Origin: Peiella sedimenti
Lineage (GTDB): Bacteria; Pseudomonadota; Alphaproteobacteria; Caulobacterales; Caulobacteraceae
Assembly: GCF_030504955.1 (NCBI RefSeq)
Contig: NZ_JAUKTR010000005.1
Span: 124,001 to 188,000, forward strand
Length of the DNA stretch: 64,000 nucleotides
Reading direction: 5' to 3'
A program made the position numbers and the translations under genes. Positions 16,583-28,280 of this stretch are shown here, piece after piece. Below the pieces are notes generated by a model. That model ran no database searches. It saw nothing but the letters and a program-made list of their open reading frames with translations, and had not been told where the DNA came from. The stretch's first letter is position 1; each line of letters begins with the position of its first letter.

Positions 16583-17110
16583 ATGGCCGGTCGCAGAGAC
16601 CTGAGCCCAGAGGAGAAACGGCTTTGGCGGCGGGTGGCCTCCACGGTGGCCGCCCGGCCGGGCCGCAACTTGCCGGAGGAGCCCACCTCCACGCCCGTCA
16701 AGGCCGACACGACCTCGGTCCCGGCGACGGCGCCCGGCCCCGCCGCCGCGACCGCGCCGCGGCCCCGCCAGCATTCGCAAGCGCCGGTGGACATCATTGA
16801 GCCGCGTCGACTGCGCCGGCTGGCGCGCGAGCGCGACCCCGTCGACGGCCGCATCGACCTGCACGGCATGGGCCGTTTCGAGGCTGAGGACCGGCTGGTG
16901 GAGTATCTGCTGTTGAAGCAGGCCACAGGCGCCCGCGCCGTCCTGGTCATCACGGGCAAGGGCCGGCGCGGCGAAGGCGTGATCCGCCGCTCGGTGCACG
17001 ACTGGCTGATGGGCCCGCGCCTGCGGCCCATCGTTTCGGGCGTGGCCGAGGCGCACCGACGCCACGGCGGCGAAGGCGCCCTCTACGTGACGCTGAAGCC
17101 CAGGGTCTAG
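16583..17110 (+). CDS. Smr (small MutS-related) domain protein
   Basis: 175 residues. The N-terminal ~85 residues are low complexity, rich in Pro, Ala and Arg. The Smr domain follows, with R-I-D-L-H-G-M near residue 91 and V-L-V-I-T-G-K-G near 120, the two signature motifs (D-x-H and T-G-x-G). Smr domains bind or nick nucleic acids. It lies 3 bp after the Xre regulator but is common as a stand-alone gene. It converges on the PfkB kinase with stop codons sharing CTAG. Confidence 0.88.
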   Translation: MAGRRDLSPEEKRLWRRVASTVAARPGRNLPEEPTSTPVKADTTSVPATAPGPAAATAPRPRQHSQAPVDIIEPRRLRRLARERDPVDGRIDLHGMGRFEAEDRLVEYLLLKQATGARAVLVITGKGRRGEGVIRRSVHDWLMGPRLRPIVSGVAEAHRRHGGEGALYVTLKPRV

Positions 17111-18096
17111 AGCAGACCGGCCTTCGCAGCCTCATCCTTCAGCGACACCAGGGGACGCGGCCCCCAGTGCGAGATCACCTCGGCCGCCGCCAGCGAGCCA
17201 AGCCGCCCGCAGGTTTCCAGGGAGTAGCCACGCGCCAGACCCAGCAGGAAGCCCGCGGCGTACTGATCGCCGGCGCCGGTGGTGTCCACCACCTCCGCCA
17301 CAAAGACAGCCGGAATGGCCGCCAGCTCGTCGCCGCGCACGATCACCGAGCCCTTCTCGCTGCGGGTCACGGCCGCCACCTCGACCTTTTCCGCCAAGAC
17401 CCGCAGACCCCTGTCGAAATCATCGTCCTGAACCAGAGCCGCCAGTTCGCCCTCGTTGGCGAGCACGATATCGACCGAGCGGCCGATGAAATCGAGCAGA
17501 GGCTCGCGCCAGCGATCCACGACGAAGGTGTCGGACAGGGTCACCGCCACCTTGCGGCCCGCGGCGCGCGCGATTTGGGCCGCCCGCTCCAGCGCGGCGC
17601 GCGCGGGCGGCGGGTCAAACAGATATCCCTCGAGGTACAGAATGGACGAGGCCTCCACGAGGTCGGCTTCGATATCCTCCGGCCCCAGCTGGTTGGCGGC
17701 GCCCAGGCAGGTGGACATGGTTCGCTGCCCGTCCGGCGTCACATTGATCAGGCTGCGCCCCGTCGCGGGGCCCTGGAGCGGCGGGTTGCGGAAGACGACG
17801 CCCTGGGCCGTCATGTCGTGACGGAAGACGCCGCCCAGCTGATCGTCCGCGACGCGGCCGATGTAGGCGCAGGCGCCGCCCAGCGAGGCCGCCCCCGCCA
17901 CCGTGTTGCCGGCCGACCCCCCCGAGGCCTCCAGTCCTGGCTTCATTCGGGCGTACAGCTGTTCGGCGCGCGCATCGTCGATCAGGGTCATGGAGCCGGG
18001 GACCAGGCCCTCGGCGGCCAGGAACTCGGGTTCGCACGGCGCCAGCACGTCGACGATGGCGTTGCCTACGGCGCAGATGTCGAAGCTCTCGGCCAC
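17107..18096 (-). CDS. PfkB-family carbohydrate kinase, probable adenosine kinase
   Basis: 329 residues. PfkB motifs are A-S-G-G-S-A-G-N-T-V-A-G-A-A near residue 60 and the C-terminal signature D-T-T-G-A-G-D-Q-Y-A-A-G-F near 275, whose Asp is the catalytic base. Close relatives in alphaproteobacteria are annotated as adenosine kinase (ADP-forming AMP synthesis from adenosine), but ribokinase-like substrates cannot be excluded from sequence alone. The gene stands alone between two convergent/divergent neighbours. Confidence 0.85.
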   Translation of the reverse strand: MAESFDICAVGNAIVDVLAPCEPEFLAAEGLVPGSMTLIDDARAEQLYARMKPGLEASGGSAGNTVAGAASLGGACAYIGRVADDQLGGVFRHDMTAQGVVFRNPPLQGPATGRSLINVTPDGQRTMSTCLGAANQLGPEDIEADLVEASSILYLEGYLFDPPPARAALERAAQIARAAGRKVAVTLSDTFVVDRWREPLLDFIGRSVDIVLANEGELAALVQDDDFDRGLRVLAEKVEVAAVTRSEKGSVIVRGDELAAIPAVFVAEVVDTTGAGDQYAAGFLLGLARGYSLETCGRLGSLAAAEVISHWGPRPLVSLKDEAAKAGLL

Positions 18097-18202
18097 GTCG
18101 GCTCTCCCTTGATGCGCGTCGGCTTTAGCGGCTGGCGCACGCCTTCGCCACCTGAGAAAAGCTTGAATTGCCCGTCGCCCTCGCCACGGCTAAGCGGCGG
18201 CC

Positions 18203-19066
18203 ATGCATGTGCTGATCCTGACGCCCGATCCGCAAGACCCCTCGTTTCACGGTCGTTGGCGCGACGTGTTCCAGCGCATGGCCGCCCCGTTGGAGGCGGA
18301 GGGCGTGACGGTATCCGGCCAATCCTGGGACGAGGCCACGACGCCGCAGGCGGACCTGATCCTGCCCTTGATGGCCTGGGGCTATCACCGCCGCATCGGC
18401 GACTGGCAAAGCGCCTGCGACCGCTGGGCCCGCGAGGGTCTGCCCGTTCTGAACGCCCCGCCGGTTCTCAGCTGGAACGCCGACAAGTCATACCTCGCCG
18501 ATCTGGAAGCGCGCGGCTGCGCTATCGTGCCGACCCTGTTCCGCGACACGCCCGGCCCCGTCGACCTGGCCGAGGCGGTGCATCGGTTCGGCTGCGAGCA
18601 GGTGGTGGTCAAGCCGCGCGTCTCTGCCAGCGCCTATCGCACTTTGCGTGTGCGGCCAGGGGATTCGCTCGAGGGCGGCCCCGAGGGTCCGGCCATGATC
18701 CAGCCCTACATGGCCTCGGTCGAACGCACCGGCGAGCTGTCCATGATCTATCTGGGCGGCGCCTTCAGCCACGCCATCCGCAAGGTGGCCAGGGCGGGCG
18801 ACTTCCGCGTCCAGCCCGAGTACGGCGGGATCATCTCAAAGGTGGAGCCCAGCCCCGCCGAACAGGCCGCGGCGGAATTGGTCCTCAAGGCGGCGGGCGC
18901 CGATGTGCTCTACGCCCGCATCGACCTGGTGGACGGGCCGGACGGATCGCCTCTGCTCATCGAAGCCGAGCTGATTGAGCCCGACCTCTACCTCAGCTTC
19001 GATCCTGCGGCGCCGGGCCGCTTCGTCCGGGCTGTCCTGGCCGCCCGGGCAGGCGGCGCCGTCTGA
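18203..19066 (+). CDS. ATP-grasp domain protein (RimK/glutathione-synthetase-like)
   Basis: 287 residues. The N-terminal half resembles a preATP-grasp fold (H-V-L-I-L-T-P-D-P, D-L-I-L-P-L-M-A-W-G-Y). The nucleotide-binding part has V-V-V-K-P-R-V-S-A-S, M-I-Q-P-Y-M, and the metal-site-like [13 protein letters not shown]. This E-x-E-x-x-E-P-D-L-Y ending is common in a family of uncharacterised ATP-grasp ligases. Substrates are unknown. The 3' end overlaps the convergent nth gene by 79 bp, an unusually long overlap. Confidence 0.82.
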   Translation: MHVLILTPDPQDPSFHGRWRDVFQRMAAPLEAEGVTVSGQSWDEATTPQADLILPLMAWGYHRRIGDWQSACDRWAREGLPVLNAPPVLSWNADKSYLADLEARGCAIVPTLFRDTPGPVDLAEAVHRFGCEQVVVKPRVSASAYRTLRVRPGDSLEGGPEGPAMIQPYMASVERTGELSMIYLGGAFSHAIRKVARAGDFRVQPEYGGIISKVEPSPAEQAAAELVLKAAGADVLYARIDLVDGPDGSPLLIEAELIEPDLYLSFDPAAPGRFVRAVLAARAGGAV

Positions 19067-19725
19067 ACCTGAGCCGTCAGATGGGCGCGTGAGGGACACA
19101 GGTCCCTGACCGGACAGGCCTCGCATTTCGGCTTCTTGGCCGTGCAGGTGTAGCGGCCGTGCAGGATCAGCCAGTGGTGCGCCTTCTGAAGCCAGCGCCC
19201 GGGAATTACCTGATGCAGCTGGGCCTCGACCTTATCGGGCGTATTGGCTCTGGCCAGGCCCAGCCGGTGCGAGACGCGAAAGACATGAGTATCCACGGCC
19301 ACGGCGGGCTCGACGCCCAGCTCGTTCAGGACCACGCTGGCGGTCTTGCGGCCCACGCCCGGCAGGGCCTGGAGATCGGCGCGGTTGAGCGGCACCTCGC
19401 CGCCATGGCGCTCGATCAGCATCCTGCTCATCGCGGCCAGGTTCTTGGCCTTGTTCCGATAAAGGCCCAGCGAACTGATGAAGGGGATGATGCCCTCTTC
19501 GCCCAGGGCCGCCATGGCCTGGGGCGTCGGCGCCGCCTTGAACAGGCCCGCAGTCGCCTTGTTCACCGCCACATCGGTGGTCTGGGCCGACAGGGCCACC
19601 GCCGCCACGAAGGTGAAGGGGTCGGTGTAGTTCAGCTCGGTCTTCGGATCAGGCATGACGCCGCTCAGGCGCTCGAAGATCGCCTCGACCCGCGCCTCGT
19701 CCGGCGGCCAGCGAAGAACCGTCAC
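18988..19725 (-). CDS. nth: Endonuclease III
   Basis: 245 residues from a GTG at 19725 that overlaps the acs stop (GTGA); the open frame further upstream is antisense-like and lacks conservation. It has the helix-hairpin-helix [13 protein letters not shown], with catalytic Lys in G-R-K-T, catalytic Asp in V-D-T-H-V, and the [4Fe-4S] cluster [17 protein letters not shown]. Nth removes oxidised pyrimidines and cleaves the abasic site. The ~30-residue basic Ala/Arg-rich C-terminal tail is encoded over the end of the convergent ATP-grasp gene. Confidence 0.94.
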   Translation of the reverse strand: MTVLRWPPDEARVEAIFERLSGVMPDPKTELNYTDPFTFVAAVALSAQTTDVAVNKATAGLFKAAPTPQAMAALGEEGIIPFISSLGLYRNKAKNLAAMSRMLIERHGGEVPLNRADLQALPGVGRKTASVVLNELGVEPAVAVDTHVFRVSHRLGLARANTPDKVEAQLHQVIPGRWLQKAHHWLILHGRYTCTAKKPKCEACPVRDLCPSRAHLTAQVQTAPPARAARTARTKRPGAAGSKLR

Positions 19726-21656
19726 CCCGGCCGGTTCCGGATCAGGTCGTCCACCACCGCGGGATCGGCCAGGGTCGAGGTATCGCCCAGGCTGCCGAAC
19801 TCGCCCTCGGCGATCTTGCGCAGGATGCGACGCATGATCTTGCCTGATCGGGTCTTGGGCAGGCCCGGCGCCCATTGGATCACGTCGGGCGCGGCGATGG
19901 GGCTGATCTCATTGCGCACCTCGTTGACGAGGGCCTTCTTCAGCTCATCGCTGGGCGTCTCGCCCTGCTTCAGGGTGACGTAGCACCAGACGCCCTGGCC
20001 CTTGATGTCGTGGGGATAGCCCACCACCGCCGCCTCGGCGACGGCGGGGTGGCCGACCAGGGCCGACTCGATCTCGGCGGTGCCCAGCCGGTGCCCCGAA
20101 ACGTTCAGAACGTCATCGATGCGCCCCGTGATCCAGTAGTCGCCGTCGGCGTCGCGCCGCGCCCCGTCGCCGGTGAAATACTTGCCGGGGAAGGTCGAGA
20201 AATAGGTGTCCAGGAACCGCTGGTGATCGCCCCAGACCGTGCGCATCTGGCCAGGCCACGAATCCACTAGGCACAGGGGCCCCTCGGCCGGGCCCTCCTT
20301 GGGCTTTCCGGCCTCATCAACGATGGCGGGAAAGACGCCCGGCAGGGGCCGGGTGGCCGAGCCGGGCTTCATGGGCGTGGCCCCGCAGATGGGCGAGATC
20401 AGGACCCCGCCGGTTTCGGTCTGCCACCAGGTGTCGACCACGGGGCAGCGCTCGTCGCCCACCACCCGCCAGTACCACAGCCAGGCCTCGGGATTGATGG
20501 GCTCGCCCACCGTTCCAAGCAGACGAAGTGAGGCGCGGCTCGCGGCCTTCACCGGCGCCTCGCCCTCGCGCATCAGGGCTCGGATGGCCGTCGGCGCCGT
20601 GTAGAAGATCCGCACCTGGTGCTTGTCGATGACCCGCCAGAAACGGCTGTGGTCCGGCCAGTTCGGCACGCCCTCGAACATCAGGGTCGTGGCCCCGTTC
20701 GCCAGTGGGCCATAGACGATGTAGCTGTGCCCCGTGACCCAGCCCACATCGGCGGTGCACCAGTAGATCTCGCCGGGGCGATAGTCGAAGACCCGCTCGT
20801 GGGTCCACGAGGCCCAGGCCAGATAGCCGCCGGTAGTGTGCAGCACGCCCTTGGGCTTTCCCGTCGATCCCGAGGTGTAGAGGATGAACAGCGGATCCTC
20901 GGCCCCCATGGGCTCGGGCGGACAGTCGTCTGACAGGCGCTCGCGGATGTCGTTCCAGACGATGTCGCGGCCCTCAGCCAGCGGCACATCGGCGCCTGTG
21001 CAGCGCACCAGCAGCACCTTGTCCACCGGCGCCTTTTCAAGCGCGGCGTCCACATTGGCCTTCAGCGGGATGCGCTTGCCCCCCCGCCGCCCCTCATCGG
21101 CGGTGATGAGGAAGCGGCTGCCGCAGTCCTCGATGCGCCCCGCCAGGCTGTCGGGCGAGAAGCCGGCGAAGACGACCGAATGGATGGCGCCGATCCGGGC
21201 GCAGGCCAGCATGGCCACCGCCGCCTCGGGGATCATCGGCAGATAGATGGTGACACGGTCGCCGCGCCCGGCGCCCATGTCCTTCAGCGCATTGGCCATC
21301 CGGCACGTCTCGGCATGCAGCTCGCGATAGGTCAGGGTCCGCGACTGGTCAGGATCGTCCCCTTCCCAGATGACGGCGACCTGTTCGCCACGTTCCGCCT
21401 GATGACGGTCCAGGCAGTTGGCCGCCGCGTTCAGCACCCCGTCCTCAAACCAGCGGATGCGGAAATCGGCGCGGTCGAACGAGACGTCCTTGATCCGCGT
21501 GAAGGGCTTTATCCAGTCCAGCCGCTCCCCCACGCCGCGCCAGTAGGTTTCCGGGTCACGGCGGGCCTGCTCACAGGCGGCCTGATACTGATCGAGGGTC
21601 ATGCCGGCGCGCGCGACGGCGGAGGCGGGCTGGGGGATGCGCGTCTGTTCGGTCAC
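19722..21656 (-). CDS. acs: Acetyl-CoA synthetase
   Basis: 644 residues, standard for Acs. It activates acetate to acetyl-AMP and then acetyl-CoA. Motifs are the N-terminal [13 protein letters not shown], the AMP-binding loop [22 protein letters not shown], and the C-terminal [11 protein letters not shown] whose Lys is the site regulated by acetylation in characterised enzymes. It is followed by nth with a 4-bp overlap. Confidence 0.95.
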   Translation of the reverse strand: MTEQTRIPQPASAVARAGMTLDQYQAACEQARRDPETYWRGVGERLDWIKPFTRIKDVSFDRADFRIRWFEDGVLNAAANCLDRHQAERGEQVAVIWEGDDPDQSRTLTYRELHAETCRMANALKDMGAGRGDRVTIYLPMIPEAAVAMLACARIGAIHSVVFAGFSPDSLAGRIEDCGSRFLITADEGRRGGKRIPLKANVDAALEKAPVDKVLLVRCTGADVPLAEGRDIVWNDIRERLSDDCPPEPMGAEDPLFILYTSGSTGKPKGVLHTTGGYLAWASWTHERVFDYRPGEIYWCTADVGWVTGHSYIVYGPLANGATTLMFEGVPNWPDHSRFWRVIDKHQVRIFYTAPTAIRALMREGEAPVKAASRASLRLLGTVGEPINPEAWLWYWRVVGDERCPVVDTWWQTETGGVLISPICGATPMKPGSATRPLPGVFPAIVDEAGKPKEGPAEGPLCLVDSWPGQMRTVWGDHQRFLDTYFSTFPGKYFTGDGARRDADGDYWITGRIDDVLNVSGHRLGTAEIESALVGHPAVAEAAVVGYPHDIKGQGVWCYVTLKQGETPSDELKKALVNEVRNEISPIAAPDVIQWAPGLPKTRSGKIMRRILRKIAEGEFGSLGDTSTLADPAVVDDLIRNRPG

Positions 21657-21781
21657 AGTGTGATTCCCTTTGTCGCAGCGGGTCCGTTAGGGCTCGCGCC
21701 CCCTGCCGCATAGGCGTAAGCGACCGGCCTCGAATCTCCAACGGGGGGCGGGGGCGTCTTCCGTACCGAAAGGCCCTTTTC

Positions 21782-22537
21782 ATGTTGCTTCACCTGTCGA
21801 GCTGGCCCGAGATCGAGGGCCAGCTGGCCAAGTCCCGCGCCGTGGTGGTGCCGATCGGCTCGAACGAGCAGCATGGCCCGACGGGCCTTCTGGGCACGGA
21901 CTGGCTTTGTCCCGAGATCATCGCCCACGAAGCCGAGCGGCTGGATCCGTCCCTCCTGGTGGCGCCCACCTTCAACATCGGCATGGCCCAGCATCACCTG
22001 GCCTTTCCGGGCACCATCTCCTTGCGTCCGTCCACCTTCATGGCCGCCATTTCGGACTGGGTGTCGTCCCTGACGCGACACGGCTTTGAGCGCATCTACT
22101 TCCTCAACGGCCACGGCGGGAACGTCTCGACCATCGAGGCTACCTTCGCCGAAATCTACGCCGACTGGTCCTTCGCCGAAGAGCGCTGCCCCTTCATGCT
22201 GAAGCTGGTCAACTGGTGGAACCTGCCGGGGGTCGAGAAGCTGGCGCTGGAGCTTTACCCGACCGGCCACGGCATGCACGCGACGCCCTCCGAGATCGCG
22301 GTGACGCAGGCCGCCTATCCGGACCGCATCAAGACCGCCGCCCTGGAGCCCAAGATCGCTCCCACCGGCCCGATCCGCGACGCGCTGGACTACCGCGCCC
22401 GCTTCCCCGACGGCCGCATCGGCTCCGATCCGCTGCAGGCCAGTCCCGAAGGCGGCCGCAAGCTGATCGACGCCTCGGCCCAGGCCCTGCTCCAGGACGT
22501 GGCCGCCTTCACGGCCGAGGTCCAGCCGGGCCTGTGA
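21782..22537 (+). CDS. Creatininase family amidohydrolase
   Basis: 251 residues. Creatininase-fold metal ligands are visible: P-I-G-S-N-E-Q-H-G-P-T-G near residue 24, G-T-D-W near 39, N-G-H-G-G-N near 109 and the second-shell G-H-G-M-H-A near 163. The family includes creatininase, mycofactocin-system MftE and formamide-pyrimidine hydrolases. No mycofactocin or flavin genes are nearby, so the substrate is undetermined. It ends one base before the convergent dapB stop. Confidence 0.85.
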   Translation: MLLHLSSWPEIEGQLAKSRAVVVPIGSNEQHGPTGLLGTDWLCPEIIAHEAERLDPSLLVAPTFNIGMAQHHLAFPGTISLRPSTFMAAISDWVSSLTRHGFERIYFLNGHGGNVSTIEATFAEIYADWSFAEERCPFMLKLVNWWNLPGVEKLALELYPTGHGMHATPSEIAVTQAAYPDRIKTAALEPKIAPTGPIRDALDYRARFPDGRIGSDPLQASPEGGRKLIDASAQALLQDVAAFTAEVQPGL

Positions 22538-23284
22538 CTAGGCCTGCCTGAAGCCCAGCACGTCCTGCATGTCGTAGAGGCCCGGCGGCCGGCCCACCAC
22601 CCAGGCGGCGGCGGCCACCGCGCCCTTGGCGAACAGGGATCTGTCCCGGGCGGAGTGGCCCAGGGTCAGCACCTCGTCCTCCGAGGCGAAGATGACCGAG
22701 TGCTCGCCCACCACGCCGCCGGCGCGCAGGGACGCAAAGCCGATGGAGCCCGGCTCGCGCAGGGCCTCCGCCCCATGACGCGGCGCGGCGCGTAGATCGG
22801 ACAGGGCCTTTCCGCGCCCTTCGGCGGCGGCCTCGCCCAGCATCAGGGCGGTGCCGGACGGAGCGTCCAGCTTTCGGCGGTGATGGGTCTCGAGGATTTC
22901 GATGTCCCAGTCGGACGACAGGCGTCGCGCCGCCTGTTCCACCAGGCCGATCAGCATGTTCACGCCGAGTGAGAAGTTGCCGGACAGCACCACGGGCGCG
23001 ACCTCGGCGGCGCGGGCGATGACGGCGCGCTGCTCGGGCGAAAAGCCGGTGGATCCCACCACCAGGGCGGGCGCGCCCTCTTCAGCCACCCGGGCGGCCA
23101 GGGCGGCCGAGGCCTCGGCCGTGGTGAAGTCGATGACCACGTCGCAGCGCGACAGGTCCGGCGCCGTCTCCCGGTCGAAACGGCAGGCCACGACCATGCC
23201 CTCGCGCTCATCCAGCACGGTCGAGACCGCCCGGCCCATGCGCCCCCGCGCCCCGGCCAGGCCGATATGGATGATGCCGTTCAT
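22538..23284 (-). CDS. dapB: 4-hydroxy-tetrahydrodipicolinate reductase
   Basis: 248 residues. DapB reduces 4-hydroxy-tetrahydrodipicolinate in lysine and meso-diaminopimelate synthesis. The nucleotide-binding loop is G-A-R-G-R-M-G-R-A near residue 11. The signature E-T-H-H-R-R-K-L-D-A-P-S-G-T-A (about residues 150-164) carries the catalytic His and Lys. The NAD-binding V-V-I-D-F-T lies near residue 50. It lies 78 bp downstream of dnaJ on the same strand. Confidence 0.95.
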   Translation of the reverse strand: MNGIIHIGLAGARGRMGRAVSTVLDEREGMVVACRFDRETAPDLSRCDVVIDFTTAEASAALAARVAEEGAPALVVGSTGFSPEQRAVIARAAEVAPVVLSGNFSLGVNMLIGLVEQAARRLSSDWDIEILETHHRRKLDAPSGTALMLGEAAAEGRGKALSDLRAAPRHGAEALREPGSIGFASLRAGGVVGEHSVIFASEDEVLTLGHSARDRSLFAKGAVAAAAWVVGRPPGLYDMQDVLGFRQA

Positions 23285-23362
23285 GCGGCGCGAGCCTCTT
23301 TTCTCATTCGGCGATGAAGGCCCGCGCCGGGCGGGTGGTCAAGCCGGGATCAGGCGTGCGGT

Positions 23363-24529
23363 TTAGGCTTCCTGGCCGGTCAGGTCGGCCCAGAAGGTCT
23401 TGGCCTTCTTCATAAAGCCGGAGTTGCGCGGATGCTGGGTCTCGCCGCAGCATGAGGCCAGCTCCTTGAGCAGCTCCTTCTGGCGCCCGGTCAGATTGGT
23501 GGGCGTCTCCACGAACAGCTCCACCACCAGGTCGCCGCGCTGGCGCCCGTTCAGGGCCGGCATGCCCTTGCCCCTGATACGGATGGTCTGGCCTGTCTGG
23601 GCGCCCTCGGGCACCTTGACCGAGACCCGGCAATGACCGTCGCAGGCCTCGCTGGACAGGCAGGGGGCCTCGATCTCGCCGCCCAGCGCCGCCAGGCACA
23701 TGGGCACGGGCGCCGAGCACAACAGGTCCAGCCCGTCGCGCTCGAACAGCTCGTGGGGCTTCACCGAGACGAAGATGTAGAGGTCGCCGCGCGGCCCGCC
23801 GCGCGCGCCCACATCGCCCTCGCCGGCCAGGCGGATGCGCGCGCCGTCATCGACGCCGGCCGGCACCTTCAGCTGCAGGGTGCGATGCTTACGAACCTGG
23901 CCGCGCCCGTGACAGGGCTTGCACGGCTTGGCCACGACCCGGCCCTGACCGCCGCAGCGGGGGCAGGTGCGCTCCATCTGGAAGAAGCCGTTGGCGGCGC
24001 GCACGCGACCCTGGCCGTTGCAGCCGGGGCAGACCACGGGCTGGCTGCCGGGCTCGGCGCCCGAGCCGCTGCACGTGTCGCACACGGCGGTCGTTGCGGT
24101 GGTGATCTCCACGTCGGCCCCGCGATAGGCCTGCTCCAGCGTGATCTCCAGATCGTGGCGCACGTCGCCGCCGCGCTGGGGGCCGCCTCTGGCCCGGGCG
24201 AACATGTCGCCGAAGACGTCGCCGAACACCTCCGAGAAGATGTCGTTGACGTCGTGGAAGGCGCCGCCGCCGAACGGGCCGCCTCCACCCATGCCGCCCA
24301 TGCCGTTCACGCCCGCGTGGCCGAAGCGGTCATAGGCCGCGCGCTTCTGCGGGTCGGACAGGATGGAATAGGCCTCGTTGATGGCCTTGAAGCGTTGCGC
24401 CGCCTCCTCGCAGCCGCCGTTGCGGTCGGGATGGTGCTCCATCGCCGCCTTGCGGAAGGCGGATTTCAGCGCCGCGGCGTCCGCCGTGCGGTCGACGCCC
24501 AGCGTTTCATAATAGTCGGTGGTGGTCAT
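23363..24529 (-). CDS. dnaJ: Chaperone DnaJ (Hsp40)
   Basis: 388 residues. The J domain carries H-P-D in M-E-H-H-P-D-R-N-G near residue 31, with Y-E-T-L-G-V at the start. A Gly/Phe-rich linker follows (G-G-M-G-G-G-G-P-F-G-G-G). Four zinc-finger repeats (C-D-T-C-S-G-S-G, C-P-G-C-N-G-Q-G, C-P-R-C-G-G-Q-G, C-K-P-C-H-G-R-G) precede the C-terminal substrate-binding domains. It stimulates DnaK ATPase and delivers substrates. It lies 111 bp after dnaK on the same strand and is probably cotranscribed from the dnaK heat-shock promoter. Confidence 0.97.
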   Translation of the reverse strand: MTTTDYYETLGVDRTADAAALKSAFRKAAMEHHPDRNGGCEEAAQRFKAINEAYSILSDPQKRAAYDRFGHAGVNGMGGMGGGGPFGGGAFHDVNDIFSEVFGDVFGDMFARARGGPQRGGDVRHDLEITLEQAYRGADVEITTATTAVCDTCSGSGAEPGSQPVVCPGCNGQGRVRAANGFFQMERTCPRCGGQGRVVAKPCKPCHGRGQVRKHRTLQLKVPAGVDDGARIRLAGEGDVGARGGPRGDLYIFVSVKPHELFERDGLDLLCSAPVPMCLAALGGEIEAPCLSSEACDGHCRVSVKVPEGAQTGQTIRIRGKGMPALNGRQRGDLVVELFVETPTNLTGRQKELLKELASCCGETQHPRNSGFMKKAKTFWADLTGQEA

Positions 24530-24640
24530 AAGCGACTGGTTCCCGAACCCGCCCCCGCAAGTCCGGCGACCGGTCTAGCGGTTGGGCGGAGGGCGCGCCC
24601 CGCGACGTGACGCCGCGAAGCGCGCTTCTGCGCTGACAGA

Positions 24641-26557
<1,917 letters not shown>

Positions 26558-26687
26558 GGGCTTTTACGTATACGCCTTCTGTTAGGCGGGTCCGCCGGCG
26601 GCCTTGAAGGCAAGCGCCGCACCTGGACCCCCAGTGGGTTTTCTTGAGCGACGAAGCCGACTTGCTCGACTTCGCGATGCTGTGGCG

Positions 26688-26718
26688 CATATGGGAAAGT
26701 CCCCGCCCACCGCAAGGG
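26688..26718 (-). promoter_or_regulatory. Sigma-32 (RpoH) type promoter of dnaK
   Basis: On the minus strand a -35 element CCCTTG (26713-26718) and a -10 element CCCATATG (26688-26695) are separated by 17 bp. Both match the heat-shock sigma factor pattern (C-T-T-G ... C-C-C-A-T-x-T). The predicted transcript would have a 5' leader of about 120 nt before the dnaK start at 26557. Confidence 0.75.
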
Positions 26719-26747
26719 CTTATGGACGACATCAAGGAGGAGGCCTC

Positions 26748-27638
26748 ATGCTCACCCTGACCCGCCCCGAGGGGACTCAGCCCGGCGATCTGAACCTCTC
26801 CCGGCGTTCGCTGGGGGGCCTGATGTTCTTCGGCTATGCGGCGGCGGCCCTGTCGGCCGAGGCCTCGCCCATCGTGACGCCGGAAGAGGGCCTGGTCTGC
26901 GGTCCCATCGACTTCACCGGCTGGGCGCCCGAAGGCGCCTATCCGCCCAGCCTGCCGGCCTATGTGGCGCGGCCACAGGGGTCCGGTCCGTTTCCCGTGG
27001 TCATCGTCGTCAACGAGATCTTCGGCCTGCACGCCTACATTCAGGACGTCTGCCGACGCCTGGCGCGCCAGGGCTACGCCGCCATGGCGCCCGGCTATTT
27101 TGCGCGGTCAGGCGATCCCTCCCGTCTGACTGAGTTCGAGCCCATCCTGGCCATGGTGCGCGCGGCCCGCCATCCCCAGGTCATGGGCGACACGGCCGCG
27201 GCGCTGGACTGGCTGCGCGCCCAGCCCTGGGCCGACGCGGACCGCGCCGGGATCACCGGCTTCTGCTGGGGCGGCACGGTAGTGTGGATGGCCGTGGCGG
27301 ACCTGCCCTTCAGGTGCGGCGCCGCCTGGTACGGACGGCTGGTGGGCGGCGAGAACGCCGAGCCCGACCGCGACTATCCCGCCGATGCGGCGGGCCGCCT
27401 GCGCGGGCCGGTGCTGGGCCTCTATGCCGAGAACGATCGCGGCATCCCGCTCGAAAGCGTCGAGACCATGCGCGCGGCGCTCAGCGCGGCGGGCAAGGCC
27501 GACAGCGAGATCATCGTCTATCCCGGCGCCCAGCACGGCTTTCACGCCGACTATCGCGCCACCTATGACCGCGCGGCGGCCGAGGACGCCTGGAGCCGGA
27601 TGCTGGCCCTGTTCGAGCGCGAACTTAAGGCAGGCTAG
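26748..27638 (+). CDS. Dienelactone hydrolase family protein
   Basis: 296 residues from the ATG at 26748, preceded by AGGAGGAGG. The alpha/beta-hydrolase core has the nucleophile elbow G-F-C-W-G-G (Cys as in dienelactone hydrolase), the acid in Y-A-E-N-D-R-G-I-P and the His in A-Q-H-G-F-H-A-D-Y, so the triad is complete. The N-terminus has L-S-R-R-S-L-G-G followed by a hydrophobic stretch ending A-L-S-A-E-A, which looks like a twin-arginine signal; export is therefore likely. The substrate is unknown. It is divergent from dnaK and converges on grpE with a 4-bp overlap. Confidence 0.88.
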   Translation: MLTLTRPEGTQPGDLNLSRRSLGGLMFFGYAAAALSAEASPIVTPEEGLVCGPIDFTGWAPEGAYPPSLPAYVARPQGSGPFPVVIVVNEIFGLHAYIQDVCRRLARQGYAAMAPGYFARSGDPSRLTEFEPILAMVRAARHPQVMGDTAAALDWLRAQPWADADRAGITGFCWGGTVVWMAVADLPFRCGAAWYGRLVGGENAEPDRDYPADAAGRLRGPVLGLYAENDRGIPLESVETMRAALSAAGKADSEIIVYPGAQHGFHADYRATYDRAAAEDAWSRMLALFERELKAG

Positions 27639-28237
27639 CTCCCTTCGCCGCCCGTGGCCTTGGCGTAGGCGGCGGCGCCCTGGCGCTGGGTCTCAGCCTG
27701 ACCCGAGCCCTTGGCGGCCACGGCCACCATGGCCGGACGCACCACGCGCCCGAACAGCGAATAGCCGGGCTGGAAGGTCTGCACCACACACCCGGCCGCC
27801 ACGCTGTCCGAGGGCTGCTCAATCATGGCCTGGTGCACATTGGGGTCGAAGCGCTCGCCCGGCTCGGGCGCCACGCGGGCAAGCCCGTTGCCCTCGAAGG
27901 CCTGCAGCAGCGCCTTCTCGGTCATCTCAAGGCCGGTCACCAGCCCCTGGACGCCGGCGTCGTCGCTCTGCGGGGCGGCGGCCAGGGCGCGCTGCAGACT
28001 GTCGGCCACGCCTAGCAGGTCGCGGGCGAATTTGGTGATGGCGTAGGCGCGCGCGTCGTTCATCTCGCGCTCGGTCCGGCGCTTGACGTTCTCGGCCTCG
28101 GCCACGGCGCGCAGGGCCTGGTCGCGCCACTGCTCAGCCTCGGCGCGGGCGGCGGCCAGCTCGGCCTCCAGGTCCTCGGCCTCGGGAGCCAGGGCTTCGT
28201 CTTCGGGCAGGTCGTCGCGGTCGAACTCGTCGGTCAT
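27635..28237 (-). CDS. grpE: Nucleotide exchange factor GrpE
   Basis: 200 residues from the ATG at 28237 (M-T-D-E-F-D-R-D-D). GrpE promotes ADP release from DnaK. It has an acidic N-terminus, a long dimerising helix (L-R-A-V-A-E-A-E-N-V-K-R-R-T), and the beta-domain motif G-E-R-F-D-P-N-V-H-Q-A-M followed by V-V-Q-T-F-Q-P-G-Y-S-L. It lies 43 bp after hrcA on the same strand, the standard hrcA-grpE order. Confidence 0.96.
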   Translation of the reverse strand: MTDEFDRDDLPEDEALAPEAEDLEAELAAARAEAEQWRDQALRAVAEAENVKRRTEREMNDARAYAITKFARDLLGVADSLQRALAAAPQSDDAGVQGLVTGLEMTEKALLQAFEGNGLARVAPEPGERFDPNVHQAMIEQPSDSVAAGCVVQTFQPGYSLFGRVVRPAMVAVAAKGSGQAETQRQGAAAYAKATGGEGS

Positions 28238-28280
28238 GGCTACTCTCGGGAGGGACGCGCCGAGATATAGGGGCGCAGGC

